DNA of 64,000 nucleotides from Ecdyonurus torrentis. Taxonomy: Eukaryota; Arthropoda; Insecta; Ephemeroptera; Heptageniidae. Shown here piece by piece: positions 51,301 through 60,232 of this stretch (its first letter is position 1; the number at the start of each line of letters is the position of its first letter). The stretch spans positions 14,521,291 through 14,585,290 of the forward strand of contig OX439137.1 of the NCBI GenBank assembly GCA_949318235.1, read 5' to 3'. Under the pieces are notes generated by a model, which was not told the DNA's origin, searched no databases, and saw only the letters and a program-made list of their open reading frames with translations. The translations under genes were made by a program, and so were the position numbers.

Positions 51301-54300
51301 CTCGCCATGCTGATGAGTCCTAGCAAGGATGAAACAGCTGTCCATGACTAGAGATGAGGTGCTGAAAATGACATCATGCTATGCAAAATGCTGACACTGT
51401 CTAAACCAATACACAAGCCAAAATTTCCCCTTTTTATGAAGATCGCTTTCTACAGATCAATATGAGCCACTTACATATGCGTATATATTTCTTTTCGACC
51501 TGTGTTAGAATATTTTCTCTACCACGCGTCCTTGTAACTGTAAGCTCATACTATCTTCCATTCCCCAATTTTTCCTAATCTATCTATGTGGTTTTCTACC
51601 AACTCTTTTAATTTGTAAAACTTTAGACCATAGTAAGTCTCCAAGGTAATTTCATTTGTTTCCCCTCTCTAATCTGATGGTCATGACGTGGACCATTTTC
51701 TAAAGAAAGTGGCATCACTTTGATGGGTCTGACGAGTTTTACTGATTTGTAAGTCTTAATTGTTAGAGTCTGTTGAATGTACACTGTGTGTTTAATGATT
51801 AAAATAAATTGATTGCTGTATCAATTTTCAGTCTGTGGAAGGAGAGAACCATGAGAAAGCTGTGGAGTTGCTGAAACAGGCTCAGGGATCAGTGAAGTTG
51901 GTCGTCAGATACACACCCAAGGTACATATAAGTCTTTTTTGTTTTCTACTTAAGGGAGTAGGTGACCGACTGATATCTTGCAAATTAGACGGTCGCAAAA
52001 TATAATATTAACACAAAGTAAAGAAGAAATGGTACATAATGTACTTAAAAGTTCAGCTGTGATGAAAATGTGAAAACATTATCAAATATTGAAGTTATTC
52101 CACTTTAAAGATTACATGCAAATGTGGAACTTCAAATTTTAGTCGAATTAGAAATTTTTTCAAATAAAAAATGTCATTACAACTTTTTTCGGAACGGAAA
52201 AAAAAAAAAAAAAAAAAAAAAACGCGATTTCATTTGAAAATTGTAGTACAATATTTGTTTTGCTGGAAATAAAGAACATACATACTCCATCATGTAAAAT
52301 TTTACTCTATTGCCTTAGGAGCCCATATTATATAAATTATATTACAGCAAAAATGTATGATGGTCTATCATGAATATTTTGAAATTTAAATAAGTTTACC
52401 ACACACTCAAATTTGGAACATTTTACTTGAATACTAAATTATCACGTCTTGCATAAAACATTGTTAATGTTGTAAAATGAAAAGACTGTACAGGAACTTT
52501 ATTGAAACTATATTATTGTAGTCATAAATTTGTTTATTTATTATTATGTAATTAATTAGGAAAGATTAAAACCATTTCGGTTTGAATTAATAGTCAATAA
52601 TTAATAATCAAAGAAAAGGATAGGAGAAACCAACAAGTGCTTTACCATGATGAGGTCTGTAGCTTGGTGAAAATCTTGTGGCACAGGTTACACAAATATT
52701 TACAAGTTAACTAAGACACCGTAGTGTAGTCTACACTCTAAGCAACTGAAGAAGAGGGTTGTTGCCCTCAAAATGTCTTAGTTAACTTGTAAATTTTTGT
52801 GTAACCTGTGCCATCAAGATTTTCACCGAGCTACAGACCTCATTGTGGTAAGGCGCTTGTTGGTTTCTCCTATCCCTTTCTTTGATTATTTATTTATTTA
52901 TTATTATGTTAATATAATATAGGAAAAAACCATCGCGGTTAGTATTAATTACGTTTAAAAAAATAATTAGAAAATAGTTGGTAGAGATTAGAGCACGTTG
53001 AATTGAAAATTAATAAAACGCGAAAATTCTCTAATTTAAATAGTAAATTGGGACTAGGGATGCAAATCATGCTAGCTTGCGCTAGATAAAAATAGACGTT
53101 AAAAGGGATGAGGGGTATAGTGTCAATGTAAAATACGATATACATACCTAACATCTCACGTTCTCACACTACATCAGAGGCACAACATTATAAAACAGCA
53201 TCAGACTTACTCTTGGCCTTAGACCGGTTTCGTCCTTTACCTAGGACTCATCAGTAAGGCTCGGCAGAGAGCTCTGTACAGCTAGAGATGGCTCACACCA
53301 CATCTGCTAACTGACTGAGCTGAGGAAGCAAGTGGCAGCCGCGTTTTTATACGCGATGCCCCCGCAGCTGCTCGCGCTGATTGGTTGAACAATCGCGCGC
53401 GCAAACCCGGCTTGCTATTTAAAACCTCTCATCCTCACACTGTAATATAATATTGTGCACTAAGAGGGATGCAAGACTGGCTGCCAGCAAGCCACATGTG
53501 TCCTCCCTCACTTCCTAGAGTTCCCCAACTCCAGAAAGTTCGCGAGAGCAATGCGCCTGCCGGCCGCCTGTATCGTGATTAAGCTAGTTATATCGTTTAA
53601 ATTGACACCGGGGTAGGAAAAGTAAAAAGATGATAGAAATAGGAGAGATAGGATAAAAATATATGCGCTTTAGCATATTTTTAATTTAATTAATTTAGTA
53701 CGTGCTCTTATTGGCGTTGGCAAGTAAAAAGGGCCGAGAATACAATATAAATGAAAGAATCTTATTTACAAAAGCTTTCTCGGCCCTTTTTACTTGCCAA
53801 CGCCAATAAGAGCACGTACTAAATTAATTAAATTAAAAATATGCTAAAGCGCATATATTTTTATCCTATCTCTCCTATTTCTATCATCTTTTTACTTTTC
53901 CTACCCCGGTGTCAATTTAAACGATATAACAAGCTTAATCACGATACAGGCGGCCGGCAGGCGCATTGCTCTCGCGAACTTTCTGGAGTTGGGGAACTCT
54001 AGGAAGTGAGGGAGGACACATGTGGCTTGCTGGCAGCCAGTCTTGCATCCCTCTTAGTGCACAATATTATATTACAGTGTGAGGATGAGAGGTTTTAAAT
54101 AGCAAGCCGGGTTTGCGCGCGCGATTGTTCAACCAATCAGCGCGAGCAGCTGCGGGGGCATCCCGTATAAAAACGCGGCTGCCACTTGCTTCCTCAGCTC
54201 AGTCAGTTAGCAGATGTGGTGTGAGCCATCTCTAGCTGTACAGAGCTCTCTGCCGAGCCTTACTGATGAGTCCTAGGTAAAGGACGAAACCGGTCTAAGG

Positions 54301-55757
54301 CCAAGAGTAAGTCAATTTAAACGATATAACTAGCTTAATCACGATACAGGCGGCCGGCAGGCGCATTGCTCTCGCGAACTTTCTGGAGTTGGGGAACTCT
54401 AGGAAGTGAGGGAGGACACATGTGGCTTGCTGGCAGCCAGTCTTGCATCCCTCTTAGTGCACAATATTATATTACAGTGTGAGGATGAGAGGTTTTAAAT
54501 AGCAAGCCGGGTTTGCGCGCGCGATTGTTCAACCAATCAGCGCGAGCAGCTGCGGGGGCATCGCGTATAAAAACGCGGCTGCCACTTGCTTCCTCAGCTC
54601 AGTCAGTTAGCAGATGTGGTGTGAGCCATCTCTAGCTGTACAGAGCTCTCTGCCGAGCCTTACTGATGAGTCCTAGGTAAAGGACGAAACCGGTCTAAGG
54701 CCAAGAGTAAGTCTGATGCTGTTTTATAATGTTGTGCCTCTGATGTAGTGTGAGAACGTGAGATGTTAGGTATGTATATCGTATTTTACATTGACACTAT
54801 ACCCCTCATCCCTTTTAACGTCTATTTTTATCTTGCGCAAGCTAGCATGATTTGCATCCCTAGTCCCAATTTACTATTTAAATTAGAGAATTTTCGCGTT
54901 TTATTAATTTTCAATTCAACGTGCTCTAATCTCTACCAACTATTTTCTAATTATTTTATTATTATGTTAATTGTAAATAATGACTATACCAATGCTTGTA
55001 GTAACAAGGTTATGTTAATATGAACTGCCTGGGTCAATAAAATTTCTTATTCTTATTAGAGTAAAGGTAAAGAATAAATTTTTCTATGACAGAGTCTGTA
55101 TAAAGAATTATTGTGAAAATATAGATCCTCTTTTAATGATTTCTGGTCCAAGTCGGAGACTCTCTTTGGTAAAATTTGTAGGCTTGTACTTGTAGTGCCT
55201 TCACATACAACTATTCATTATTTTCTTGTAACTTTGTGTAGCAGGTTTTTAGTTTGTATGACAATAAAAAGAGTTGATATGTACTTTGATGTAGTAGTAG
55301 GTTAGGAAAAATTGGGGAATGGGAGATAGTATTGAAAAGTAAATTTTTCATTAATATTTATTAGGTTTTTAGTTTGTGTAATTTTTTGCATAACAAAATT
55401 CAGTTCTACGTACTTAATTGGTTTAACTCAATATTTTCCTTTTAATTTTATCTTATAATAACCATAATTATTATTTGAAATAAATTTGTATTGATTATGT
55501 ATAGGCCTATAGTAAAAATAAAACTACTGGAGTTGTGGTAACATTAAAAATTACATTTAACTTTTATACATAATTTTGTGCAGGAAAAAAAAAAAAAAAA
55601 ATGCACTCAGATTCAACTGCCAAAATCAAAATGTCTAAAATAAAAATGAAGGTTTGCAGAAATTGATTTGTTACATTTTGCTTCACAGGTTCTTGAAGAG
55701 ATGGAAATGAGATTTGACAAACAAAGGGCAGCACGACGCAGGCAACATTACCAGTAA
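48284..55757 (+). CDS. lin-7: LIN-7 (Veli/MALS) L27-PDZ scaffold protein, complete 6-exon gene
   Basis: Small polarity and synaptic scaffold. In the known family it joins the CASK/LIN-2 and Mint/LIN-10 complex through its L27 domain and places receptors and channels through its PDZ domain. Exons: 48284-48323, 48514-48555, 48620-48768, 49857-50066, 51832-51921, 55689-55757. They total 600 bases (199 residues and TAA) and every junction is GT-AG and in frame. The L27 domain covers about residues 10-65 ([13 protein letters not shown] ... [20 protein letters not shown]). The PDZ domain covers about 93-175, with carboxylate-binding loop G103-LGF-106, RIIPGG at 122-127 and [10 protein letters not shown] at 137-146. 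The C-terminal tail ([11 protein letters not shown]) is basic and coiled-coil-like, as in insect homologues. The start has A at -3 and an N-terminus, [13 protein letters not shown], typical of the family. Introns 4 and 5 hold ribozyme-bearing repeats. Confidence 0.97.
48514..48555 (+). CDS. lin-7: lin-7 exon 2 (42 bases)
   Basis: Small exon coding D14 (split) to K27 plus one base, the first L27 helix ([13 protein letters not shown]). Acceptor TTGTTGCAG, donor GTATGT. Confidence 0.94.
48620..48768 (+). CDS. lin-7: lin-7 exon 3: rest of the L27 domain
   Basis: Codes S28 (split) to K77. It contains [18 protein letters not shown] and [13 protein letters not shown], the second and third L27 helices. 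Acceptor TATTTTAG, donor GTAAAG. Confidence 0.96.
48768..49856 (+). other. lin-7 intron 3
   Basis: The intron runs from 48769 and holds a small inverted repeat (AGAGGGGTCCTTTT and AGGACCCCTCTTTTC, 48920-48977) and a 407 bp TTAA-ended MITE. Confidence 0.8.
49322..49728. mobile_element. 407 bp palindromic MITE with TTAA ends in lin-7 intron 3
   Basis: TTAAAGCCCTTGTCAATTTA at the left is mirrored by AGTTGACAAGGGCTTTAA at the right. The arms continue through TTCTAAATG / CATTTAGAAT, GATTGATAATTACCATACCT and CACGTATCTGACGTCACAAT. The loop at 49480-49570 is GC-richer and non-coding. Confidence 0.85.
49857..50066 (+). CDS. lin-7: lin-7 exon 4: start of the PDZ domain
   Basis: Codes residues 78-147 in phase 0. 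It contains [18 protein letters not shown] with the GLGF ligand loop, and [20 protein letters not shown]. Acceptor TTTTTCAG, donor GTGAGT. Confidence 0.97.
50186..50587. mobile_element. Foldback element with hammerhead-like core, lin-7 intron 4
   Basis: Nearly perfect inverted repeat: left GATAAATTTGAAAGAAAATA ... GAAACCAGCAAGGGTCTTAC, right mirror ending AAATTTATC. Each arm carries CTGATGAAGG ... ACTCC/GGAGT ... with CCGAAAA on the plus strand (50412-50460) and a mutated counterpart on the minus strand. This is the arrangement of hammerhead core strands CUGAUGA and GAAA. Confidence 0.7.
51304..51348 (+). ncRNA. Type I hammerhead ribozyme, divergent copy, lin-7 intron 4
   Basis: Core CTGATGA at 51310-51316. 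Stem II is GTCC/GGAT (51317-51320, 51327-51330) with loop TAGCAA; GAAA at 51331-51334; stem III ACAG/CTGT with almost no loop; cleavage triplet GTC at 51340-51342. Stem I is CATG/CATG (51306-51309 with 51343-51346). All invariant core bases are present. It lies within a less AT-rich block at about 51225-51420, probably a relic of a Penelope-like or retrozyme element. Confidence 0.75.
51832..51921 (+). CDS. lin-7: lin-7 exon 5: end of the PDZ domain
   Basis: Codes residues 148-177. [17 protein letters not shown] is the second PDZ helix, and [10 protein letters not shown] the last strand. Acceptor AATTTTCAG, donor GTACAT. Confidence 0.96.
51950..52165 (-). mobile_element. Element H fragment in lin-7 intron 5
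   Basis: GGAGTAGGTGACCGACTGATATC and the following AT-rich 200 bases match, in reverse, 8890-9070 (GATATCAGTCGGTCACCTAC, CTTTACTTTGTGTTA). Confidence 0.6.
52603..52890. mobile_element. Foldback element with hammerhead-like core, lin-7 intron 5
   Basis: The arms AATCAAAGAAAAGGATAGGA ... AGTTAACTAAGACA and their mirror share the same terminal plan (GAAACCA.CAAG, CTTACCAT, TTGG.GAAAATCTTG) as the element at 50186. The loop has CTGAAGA (52746), a GAGGG/CCCTC stem, AAAA and TGTC: a hammerhead-like core with the seventh-position changes U to A and GAAA to AAAA. Confidence 0.65.
53207..53606 (-). repeat. 400 bp ribozyme unit 3 (inverted)
   Basis: The same unit on the minus strand in the left arm, with its own CCAAT, TATA and hammerhead motifs. 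Confidence 0.88.
53216..53260 (-). ncRNA. Type I hammerhead ribozyme, unit 3 (minus strand)
   Basis: Identical core and stems on the minus strand. The predicted cleavage site is after the C opposite 53222. Confidence 0.9.
54133..54208 (+). promoter_or_regulatory. Promoter motifs in ribozyme unit 1
   Basis: CCAAT at 54133-54137, TATAAAAA at 54166-54173 and an initiator-like TCAGTC/TCAGTT at 54199-54208, about 35 bases after the TATA box. Together they resemble an RNA polymerase II core promoter about 90 bases ahead of the ribozyme cleavage site. Unit 2 has the same set at +400, and unit 3 on the minus strand (TATA opposite 53344-53351). Confidence 0.55.
54257..54301 (+). ncRNA. Type I hammerhead ribozyme, unit 1
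   Basis: Stem I GCCTTA (54257-54262) with TAAGGC (54296-54301). Core CTGATGA (54263-54269). Stem II GTCC/GGAC (54270-54273, 54282-54285) with loop TAGGTAAA. GAAA (54286-54289). Two-base-pair stem III CC/GG without a loop. Cleavage after the C of GTC at 54295. Every conserved core base is present. Such a short stem III in known elements usually means the RNA works as a dimer. Confidence 0.9.
54311..54710 (+). repeat. 400 bp ribozyme unit 2 (direct tandem)
   Basis: Exactly 400 bases after unit 1 and nearly identical. After its end the sequence continues GTCTGATGCTG into the outer arm. Confidence 0.9.
54657..54701 (+). ncRNA. Type I hammerhead ribozyme, unit 2
   Basis: Identical to the unit 1 ribozyme, 400 bases downstream. 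Cleavage here and at 54295 would release a 400-nt RNA. Confidence 0.9.
54958..55688 (+). other. 3' part of lin-7 intron 5
   Basis: Begins with GGGTCAATAAAATTTCTTAT and a CTTATT-type tail near 55033-55060, resembling the 3' end of a retrotransposon. The rest is AT-rich and unremarkable up to the exon 6 acceptor. Confidence 0.4.
55689..55757 (+). CDS. lin-7: lin-7 exon 6: C-terminal tail and stop
   Basis: Codes residues 178-199 and TAA. It begins [19 protein letters not shown], the conserved tail of arthropod LIN-7. Acceptor GCTTCACAG, 3767 bases after exon 5. Confidence 0.95.
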   Translation, partial: VLEEMEMRFDKQRAARRRQHYQ

Positions 55758-55880
55758 TTAACTAACATTATAATCAACCTTAATTAACTCAAGTTGTCAC
55801 TGCATGTTAACCCACCTTGTGTATCAAATCAACATATTTATCTATGTATTATCTTTGATACCAATTCAAGTTTCAGTTTG

Positions 55881-55886
55881 AATAAA
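55881..55886 (+). terminator. lin-7 poly(A) signal AATAAA
   Basis: The first AATAAA after the stop, about 125 bases into the 3' UTR. A family B MITE begins at 55924, just downstream, so the transcript probably ends before or in it. Confidence 0.5.
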
Positions 55887-55923
55887 ATTTTAAATTAAAG
55901 AAATTAAAAAGATTTAAAAAATC

Positions 55924-56287
55924 TTAAAGGCATAGAACACATTGAACAAAAACTTTTCTAATAACAAGTAATATCATAACATACCTGAAAATCATTGTTA
56001 ATTTGGCCAAAGTCATTGATTTCTAATTTATTTTCCAATCACAAAATAACAAATGCAGATTATGACGTCACAGCTAGTTGGTCCATGATTGCTTAAAACA
56101 AGTGAGCTGTGCATGTCATATACCACATCCTCCATTTCGTGAATAGAAAATTAATTTAAAATCAACAACTCCGTCCAAATCAACGTTGATTTTCAGGAAT
56201 GTTATTTATTAGGATATTACCTGTCATCGTTAGACATTATTTATTTATTATTATTATTTTTTTGTTCAATGTGTTCTATAGCTTTAA
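55924..56287. mobile_element. MITE family B, copy 4
   Basis: TTAA at both ends, TTAAAGGCATAGAACAC to GTTCTATAGCTTTAA. TGACGTCA at 56063. It lies about 40 bases after the lin-7 AATAAA signal. Confidence 0.8.
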
Positions 56288-56548
56288 CAATTTCAAAGTT
56301 TTTACTTTTTTTTTCTTTTTAATTAGAAATAAGTAATTGAAAAATTGCATTAGAAATTTTTGTCACTGCCGCTAACTTACGTAATAACTTATTTTCCATA
56401 AGAGGAAAAACAGCAATAAAAATAATAGAACCTGCCCTTTGAGTTTGCAACAGCAAAAAGCTTCTATTGCAAGTTGTCATTCAATTACCTATAAAAATTT
56501 GATATATAAAACAATGTCTTGCATAACATACAAAATAGTATTTGGAAT

Positions 56549-56595
<47 letters not shown>

Positions 56596-57240
56596 GCCAT
56601 AAAAATTATTTAAATATTGAGGATTAAAAATGTACCTATTTAAAAGCACCTATTAGTTAAGTAGATTATAATTATGCTTACTTCTATAATTCCAAATGTG
56701 CAGCTATAGTTTATTTATAGGTATAGATCAATAAAAAGTGCTATAATTTTTTCTCATTTTGAAATTTCCAGAAATGACTTAATAAAATAATTTAGTTTTG
56801 CTTAAATAACTTTTTGTTTCTTTAAGCAGCTTTGTGTTCAAATTTATTACAGTATATTATATTTTTTAATTAAAATTGTAAATTAATGTATTACTATTAT
56901 TTTCTGTATTCAAAGCTTGTTACACTTATAATTAGGTCCTAATTTTTTGTTGTTGTGGTTTTGAAAGATGTTGTTAATTTTAAAAACCTGTTTTACTGTT
57001 TTTAAAATTATTGCTACTTAAATAATATTAATTCTTTGTATATTTTGTACATCATGGCATGTGTCTCAGTATAAAGTACACTAAAATTTCACAGATGTAT
57101 TCACATATTCATTTATTTGGCATAACAGATTGTAGGAGAAAGTATAATGAATAAACAATTTAAAATTGAAATATTAAATAGCACTGTTTTAGATGCAATT
57201 AATTATTTTACTGCATAAAGTTACAGCAAATAAATGAATA
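56288..57240. other. AT-rich stretch downstream of lin-7, no gene seen
   Basis: Poly(T) tract at about 56550-56591. No repeat family or gene recognised. Confidence 0.5.
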
Positions 57241-57245
57241 TATGC

Positions 57246-57442
57246 AATGTCCCTCACATGTTTTTCAACTCCAGACACTTTTTTGTAGTCCACGCAACAC
57301 TAGCGACACCGCACACGACACCTGAACTACAATGTTAAGCTTACAAAGCTTTGTAGTTCCAGGTGTCACTACTATTGGCAAAGCGTCGTTTCTATTGGAC
57401 TACACGCTAGCATAGGGAGTTGGAAGACATGTGAGGGACATT
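57246..57442. mobile_element. Hairpin MITE with nested inner hairpin
   Basis: Outer arms AATGTCCCTCACATGT ... CAACTCC and GGAGTTGGAAGACATGTGAG. The inner arms GTAGTCCACGC and GACACCTGAACTACA mirror each other around AAGCTTACAAAGCTT. Confidence 0.7.
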
Positions 57443-58205
57443 GGAATATATGTATATTATGTTTTTTGAACTATTAATTTATCTCTCAGTTTCCGACGCA
57501 TGCACAGTATGCTTTCTCTTGTGAAAGGTGCAAATTTGTTTAATTGTCAATATTTGTTTACAGTTGTCAAAATTACGTGCCATGTGAATGATACATTAAT
57601 GATATTTAAAATAACAAACAAAATTATTTCAAAGTACTGAGGAAAAATTAAAATGTAAAATTTTCCACGTAAAGTAATTCTAAAAATAATAATCACAGGA
57701 CCTAATTTTCTTGCCTTGTTATTATATGAAAATGTCAGTATATGATTATTATTCTTTATTATGCATATTTATATTTTATTATTATTATTATTTTACTACT
57801 AATGCACATGCTTCCTATATTAGAAAATTAGTGCATCAGATAAAGTAATTGTTAATTTTTAGAATTGTTGTCTTCATTATTAAATATTAATAATAATGCA
57901 TTTGTATAACTTTCGAATGTAAGTCTCAAATTATTAAAATTTGATTTTTAATCATCAAGTTTGTATAATAGATAATATCTTGTAATTAATATTTTCAATT
58001 TTTTTTCTTTGTTGCAAATTTTATTACAATATTTTTTTATATGAGAAAACTATTGTATTTGACAAGTAAGTAAAAGTCAGCTCACAAGCTGCAGACTATA
58101 TATTTTTGCCTATATTTGCTTCCGATGTAACTTAATCTGCATGTGCAGAACATAGAACAGGAAGTTAGACAAGCAAAAATATTTAGTTGGTAGCGTGTAA
58201 GTTCT

Positions 58206-58206
<1 letters not shown>
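57443..58206. other. AT-rich stretch, no gene seen
   Basis: Nothing recognised apart from (ATT)n words. Confidence 0.5.

Positions 58207-58254
<48 letters not shown>
58207..58254. repeat. Poly(A) tract
   Basis: About 48 A. A retro-insert tail is possible, but no attached element is identified. Confidence 0.85.
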
Positions 58255-58258
<4 letters not shown>

Positions 58259-58460
58259 TCACTTGTTTCAATTTTTGGCATTCAAAATTAAAGCCATTTA
58301 AGACAAATTATCTTTATAATAGGTAGTAATAACAATAAATCCTATAATGTGTGAAAACTTTGTTACTTATCAATTACTAAATTTGCAACAGTTAAAAAGT
58401 ATGAGACATAATTAATTCACTGCATATACATTTTATAAATAAGATTTAATGTTAAAATCC

Positions 58461-58617
58461 TATTGACTAATAAAGAAACAACTGTTTTGAGGCTGACTAT
58501 GAGCAATTTCGATTACACCCTCTTCTGTTTTAACAAACTGAGCATGCGTAGGTCAAAAAGGAAATGGTTGTGAGCGAAATTGCTTATAGTCGGCCTCGAA
58601 ATAGTTGTTTGTCAATT
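58461..58617. mobile_element. Palindromic MITE family P, copy 1
   Basis: ATTGACTAATAAAGAAACAA and GTTTTGAGGCTGACTAT at the left, mirrored at the right (ATAGTCGGCCTCGAAATAG). The core has GAGCATGCGTAGG. Confidence 0.8.
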
Positions 58618-59002
58618 ATTAAATTCATATAACATATAACCAACTTTTGTAAGCTTGCCTTTCATTGCAATAAAATTTAATGTTTGAATATAATTGGGCA
58701 TTCTTGTAATATTATAACGAGTAATAAATTATTAACAAAAATTTTCATGAGAAGCTCAAAATTCAGGAAAACAAAAATTTCTTCAACTACATACATAATT
58801 GTGGATAATTGAACTTTAAAATTATAGAAGTTCACACTAATTCTTGCTATTTAATAAATTCATTGTATCAATTTTGTTGTAAATTTGACATTTCATGTAT
58901 TGTATAACAGGTAAAAAAAAAAAGTATTGTACAAGTACATATTGTAGGAATAAAATAAATAAAATTACATTTTTCTCTGATTTAAATTGGTTTTTTATTT
59001 CC

Positions 59003-59169
59003 TATTGACTAGTAAAGGAACAACGGTTTTGAGGCCGACTATAAGCGATTTCGGTCACATCCGCTTCCGTTTCTCCTACTACGCATGCGCAGTAAGACGA
59101 AACGGAAGCGGATATGAGTGAAATTGCTTATAGTCAGCTTCAAAACAGTTGTTCCTTTATTAGTCAATA
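59003..59169. mobile_element. Palindromic MITE family P, copy 2
   Basis: Same arms (ATTGACTAGTAAAGGAACAA, GAGGCCGACTATAAGCGATT) and a better preserved palindrome. The core is CTACGCATGCGCAGTA, a binding-site-like GCATGCGC palindrome. Confidence 0.85.
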
Positions 59170-60030
59170 ATTTTTCATACCATGGTTGATCTATTAAAAA
59201 TAATGTTATTTATATGTATTTAAGAGTAAATGGGGGGGAAAAAAAGCAGTAGGCCTATATTTATAGAAAATTCAATTAAAAAATTAAAAAGAAAAAGGGG
59301 GGGGGGGGGGGGCTAGTCTTGCACAAGATACATTATTTCGCCTGTAAAGTAGGCATACCTTTCTGCATATATGTACAACAAGTTGCATACTTATAAAATG
59401 CCCCATTTTCAACCCAAATATCACAACTAAAAATAGTTTAGGATATATATAAACATGTCAGATGCAAAAGAAAATATCCGACATTGGCTGTGTCTTTTTT
59501 TCTTATTAGGCACGAGAAATGAACAAAAAAGTGAATGTTTAATGTCTGCTTTTGCATCTGATCTAATGCGTTAAATTCTTATATGCTAAATTATATAGGA
59601 AAATATGCATCTATAATATGCATTCAAATACTGGTATTCATATATTTTCTATAACTTTGTGTAGCAAATTGAAATGGCATCATTATTTTGCTGCCAATGA
59701 TTCATTGTCTTTTTTTTTTTGTTTTTTTCCTTCTTCATAACAATTTGCAAAATTTAGCCAAGAAAAATCAGGTTATGTGAACACATCTATAAATGGTTGA
59801 AAACCCCTCCCCCTCTGTGTAAACCACATTCTGCTGGATAAATGATCTACCAAAGGACTGAAAAATTGGACCATAATTTATGGACATTATTTTAATTATA
59901 CAATACCTGAATATCCAACTTTCTTTGACCTATATCCTATATCTTGCACTCATTGATTTAAATCATTGAGAGCCATATATCTCACATATGAAAATACTGG
60001 CAAAGTCTATCTCAGAGAGATACACTTTGT
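59170..60030. other. AT-rich stretch, no gene seen
   Basis: Contains a 16-base poly(G) at 59297-59312. Nothing else recognised. Confidence 0.5.
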
Positions 60031-60034
60031 TTCA

Positions 60035-60232
60035 GGATGGATTGGCCGTGGCCGCAGAGATGTCGAGGATTTCTCGGTGGGCTGCAGCTAAAGTGGGTTA
60101 CCCATGTGCCATAACAGCTATGCTCCCCTGAACCCCGATAGGAGGGTGGGTCGTCTCTCTTGACTATATCTCGATAGGCCATAGCAAGCCAAAATCTGTC
60201 CCTGCTGTTGCTTATTACTTCTGTAAATTGAA
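60035..60232 (+). other. Island of balanced composition, possible SINE relic
   Basis: A ~170-base GC-richer block (GGATTGGCCGTGGCCGCAGA to GATAGGCCATAGCAAGCC), followed by an A-rich tail (GAAAAATAAAAACC). No A/B box or tRNA fold could be confirmed and no second copy is seen. Confidence 0.3.

Larger units (their letters stand above)
53911..54310 (+). repeat. 400 bp ribozyme unit 1 (direct tandem)
   Basis: Starts GTCAATTTAAACGATATAAC and ends GGCCAAGAGTAA. Almost identical to 54311-54710; the differences seen include CATCCCG versus CATCGCG near 54160/54560 and ACAAGC versus ACTAGC near the start. Confidence 0.9.
52958..54957. mobile_element. ~2 kb inverted-repeat element carrying three hammerhead units
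   Basis: The left arm (52958-53737) is the reverse complement of the right arm (53778-54957), except that the right arm has one extra 400 bp unit. The two meet at a ~40-base loop near 53738-53777. Each arm has an AT-rich outer part, a GC-richer 400 bp unit with promoter motifs and hammerhead ribozyme, and an inner AT-rich part. The plan is like Penelope-like-element terminal repeats or metazoan retrozymes. No reverse transcriptase or GIY-YIG frame is seen. Mirror open frames at 52945-53154 (minus) and 54763-55023 (plus) have no recognised domain. Confidence 0.8.

Noticed and set aside
52945..55023. Mirror open frames of 69 and 86 codons with the same N-terminal 65 residues
   Set aside because: Identity comes from the inverted repeat arms. 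The frame includes no domain I recognise and its codon use is that of AT-rich non-coding DNA. Kept only as part of the element description.
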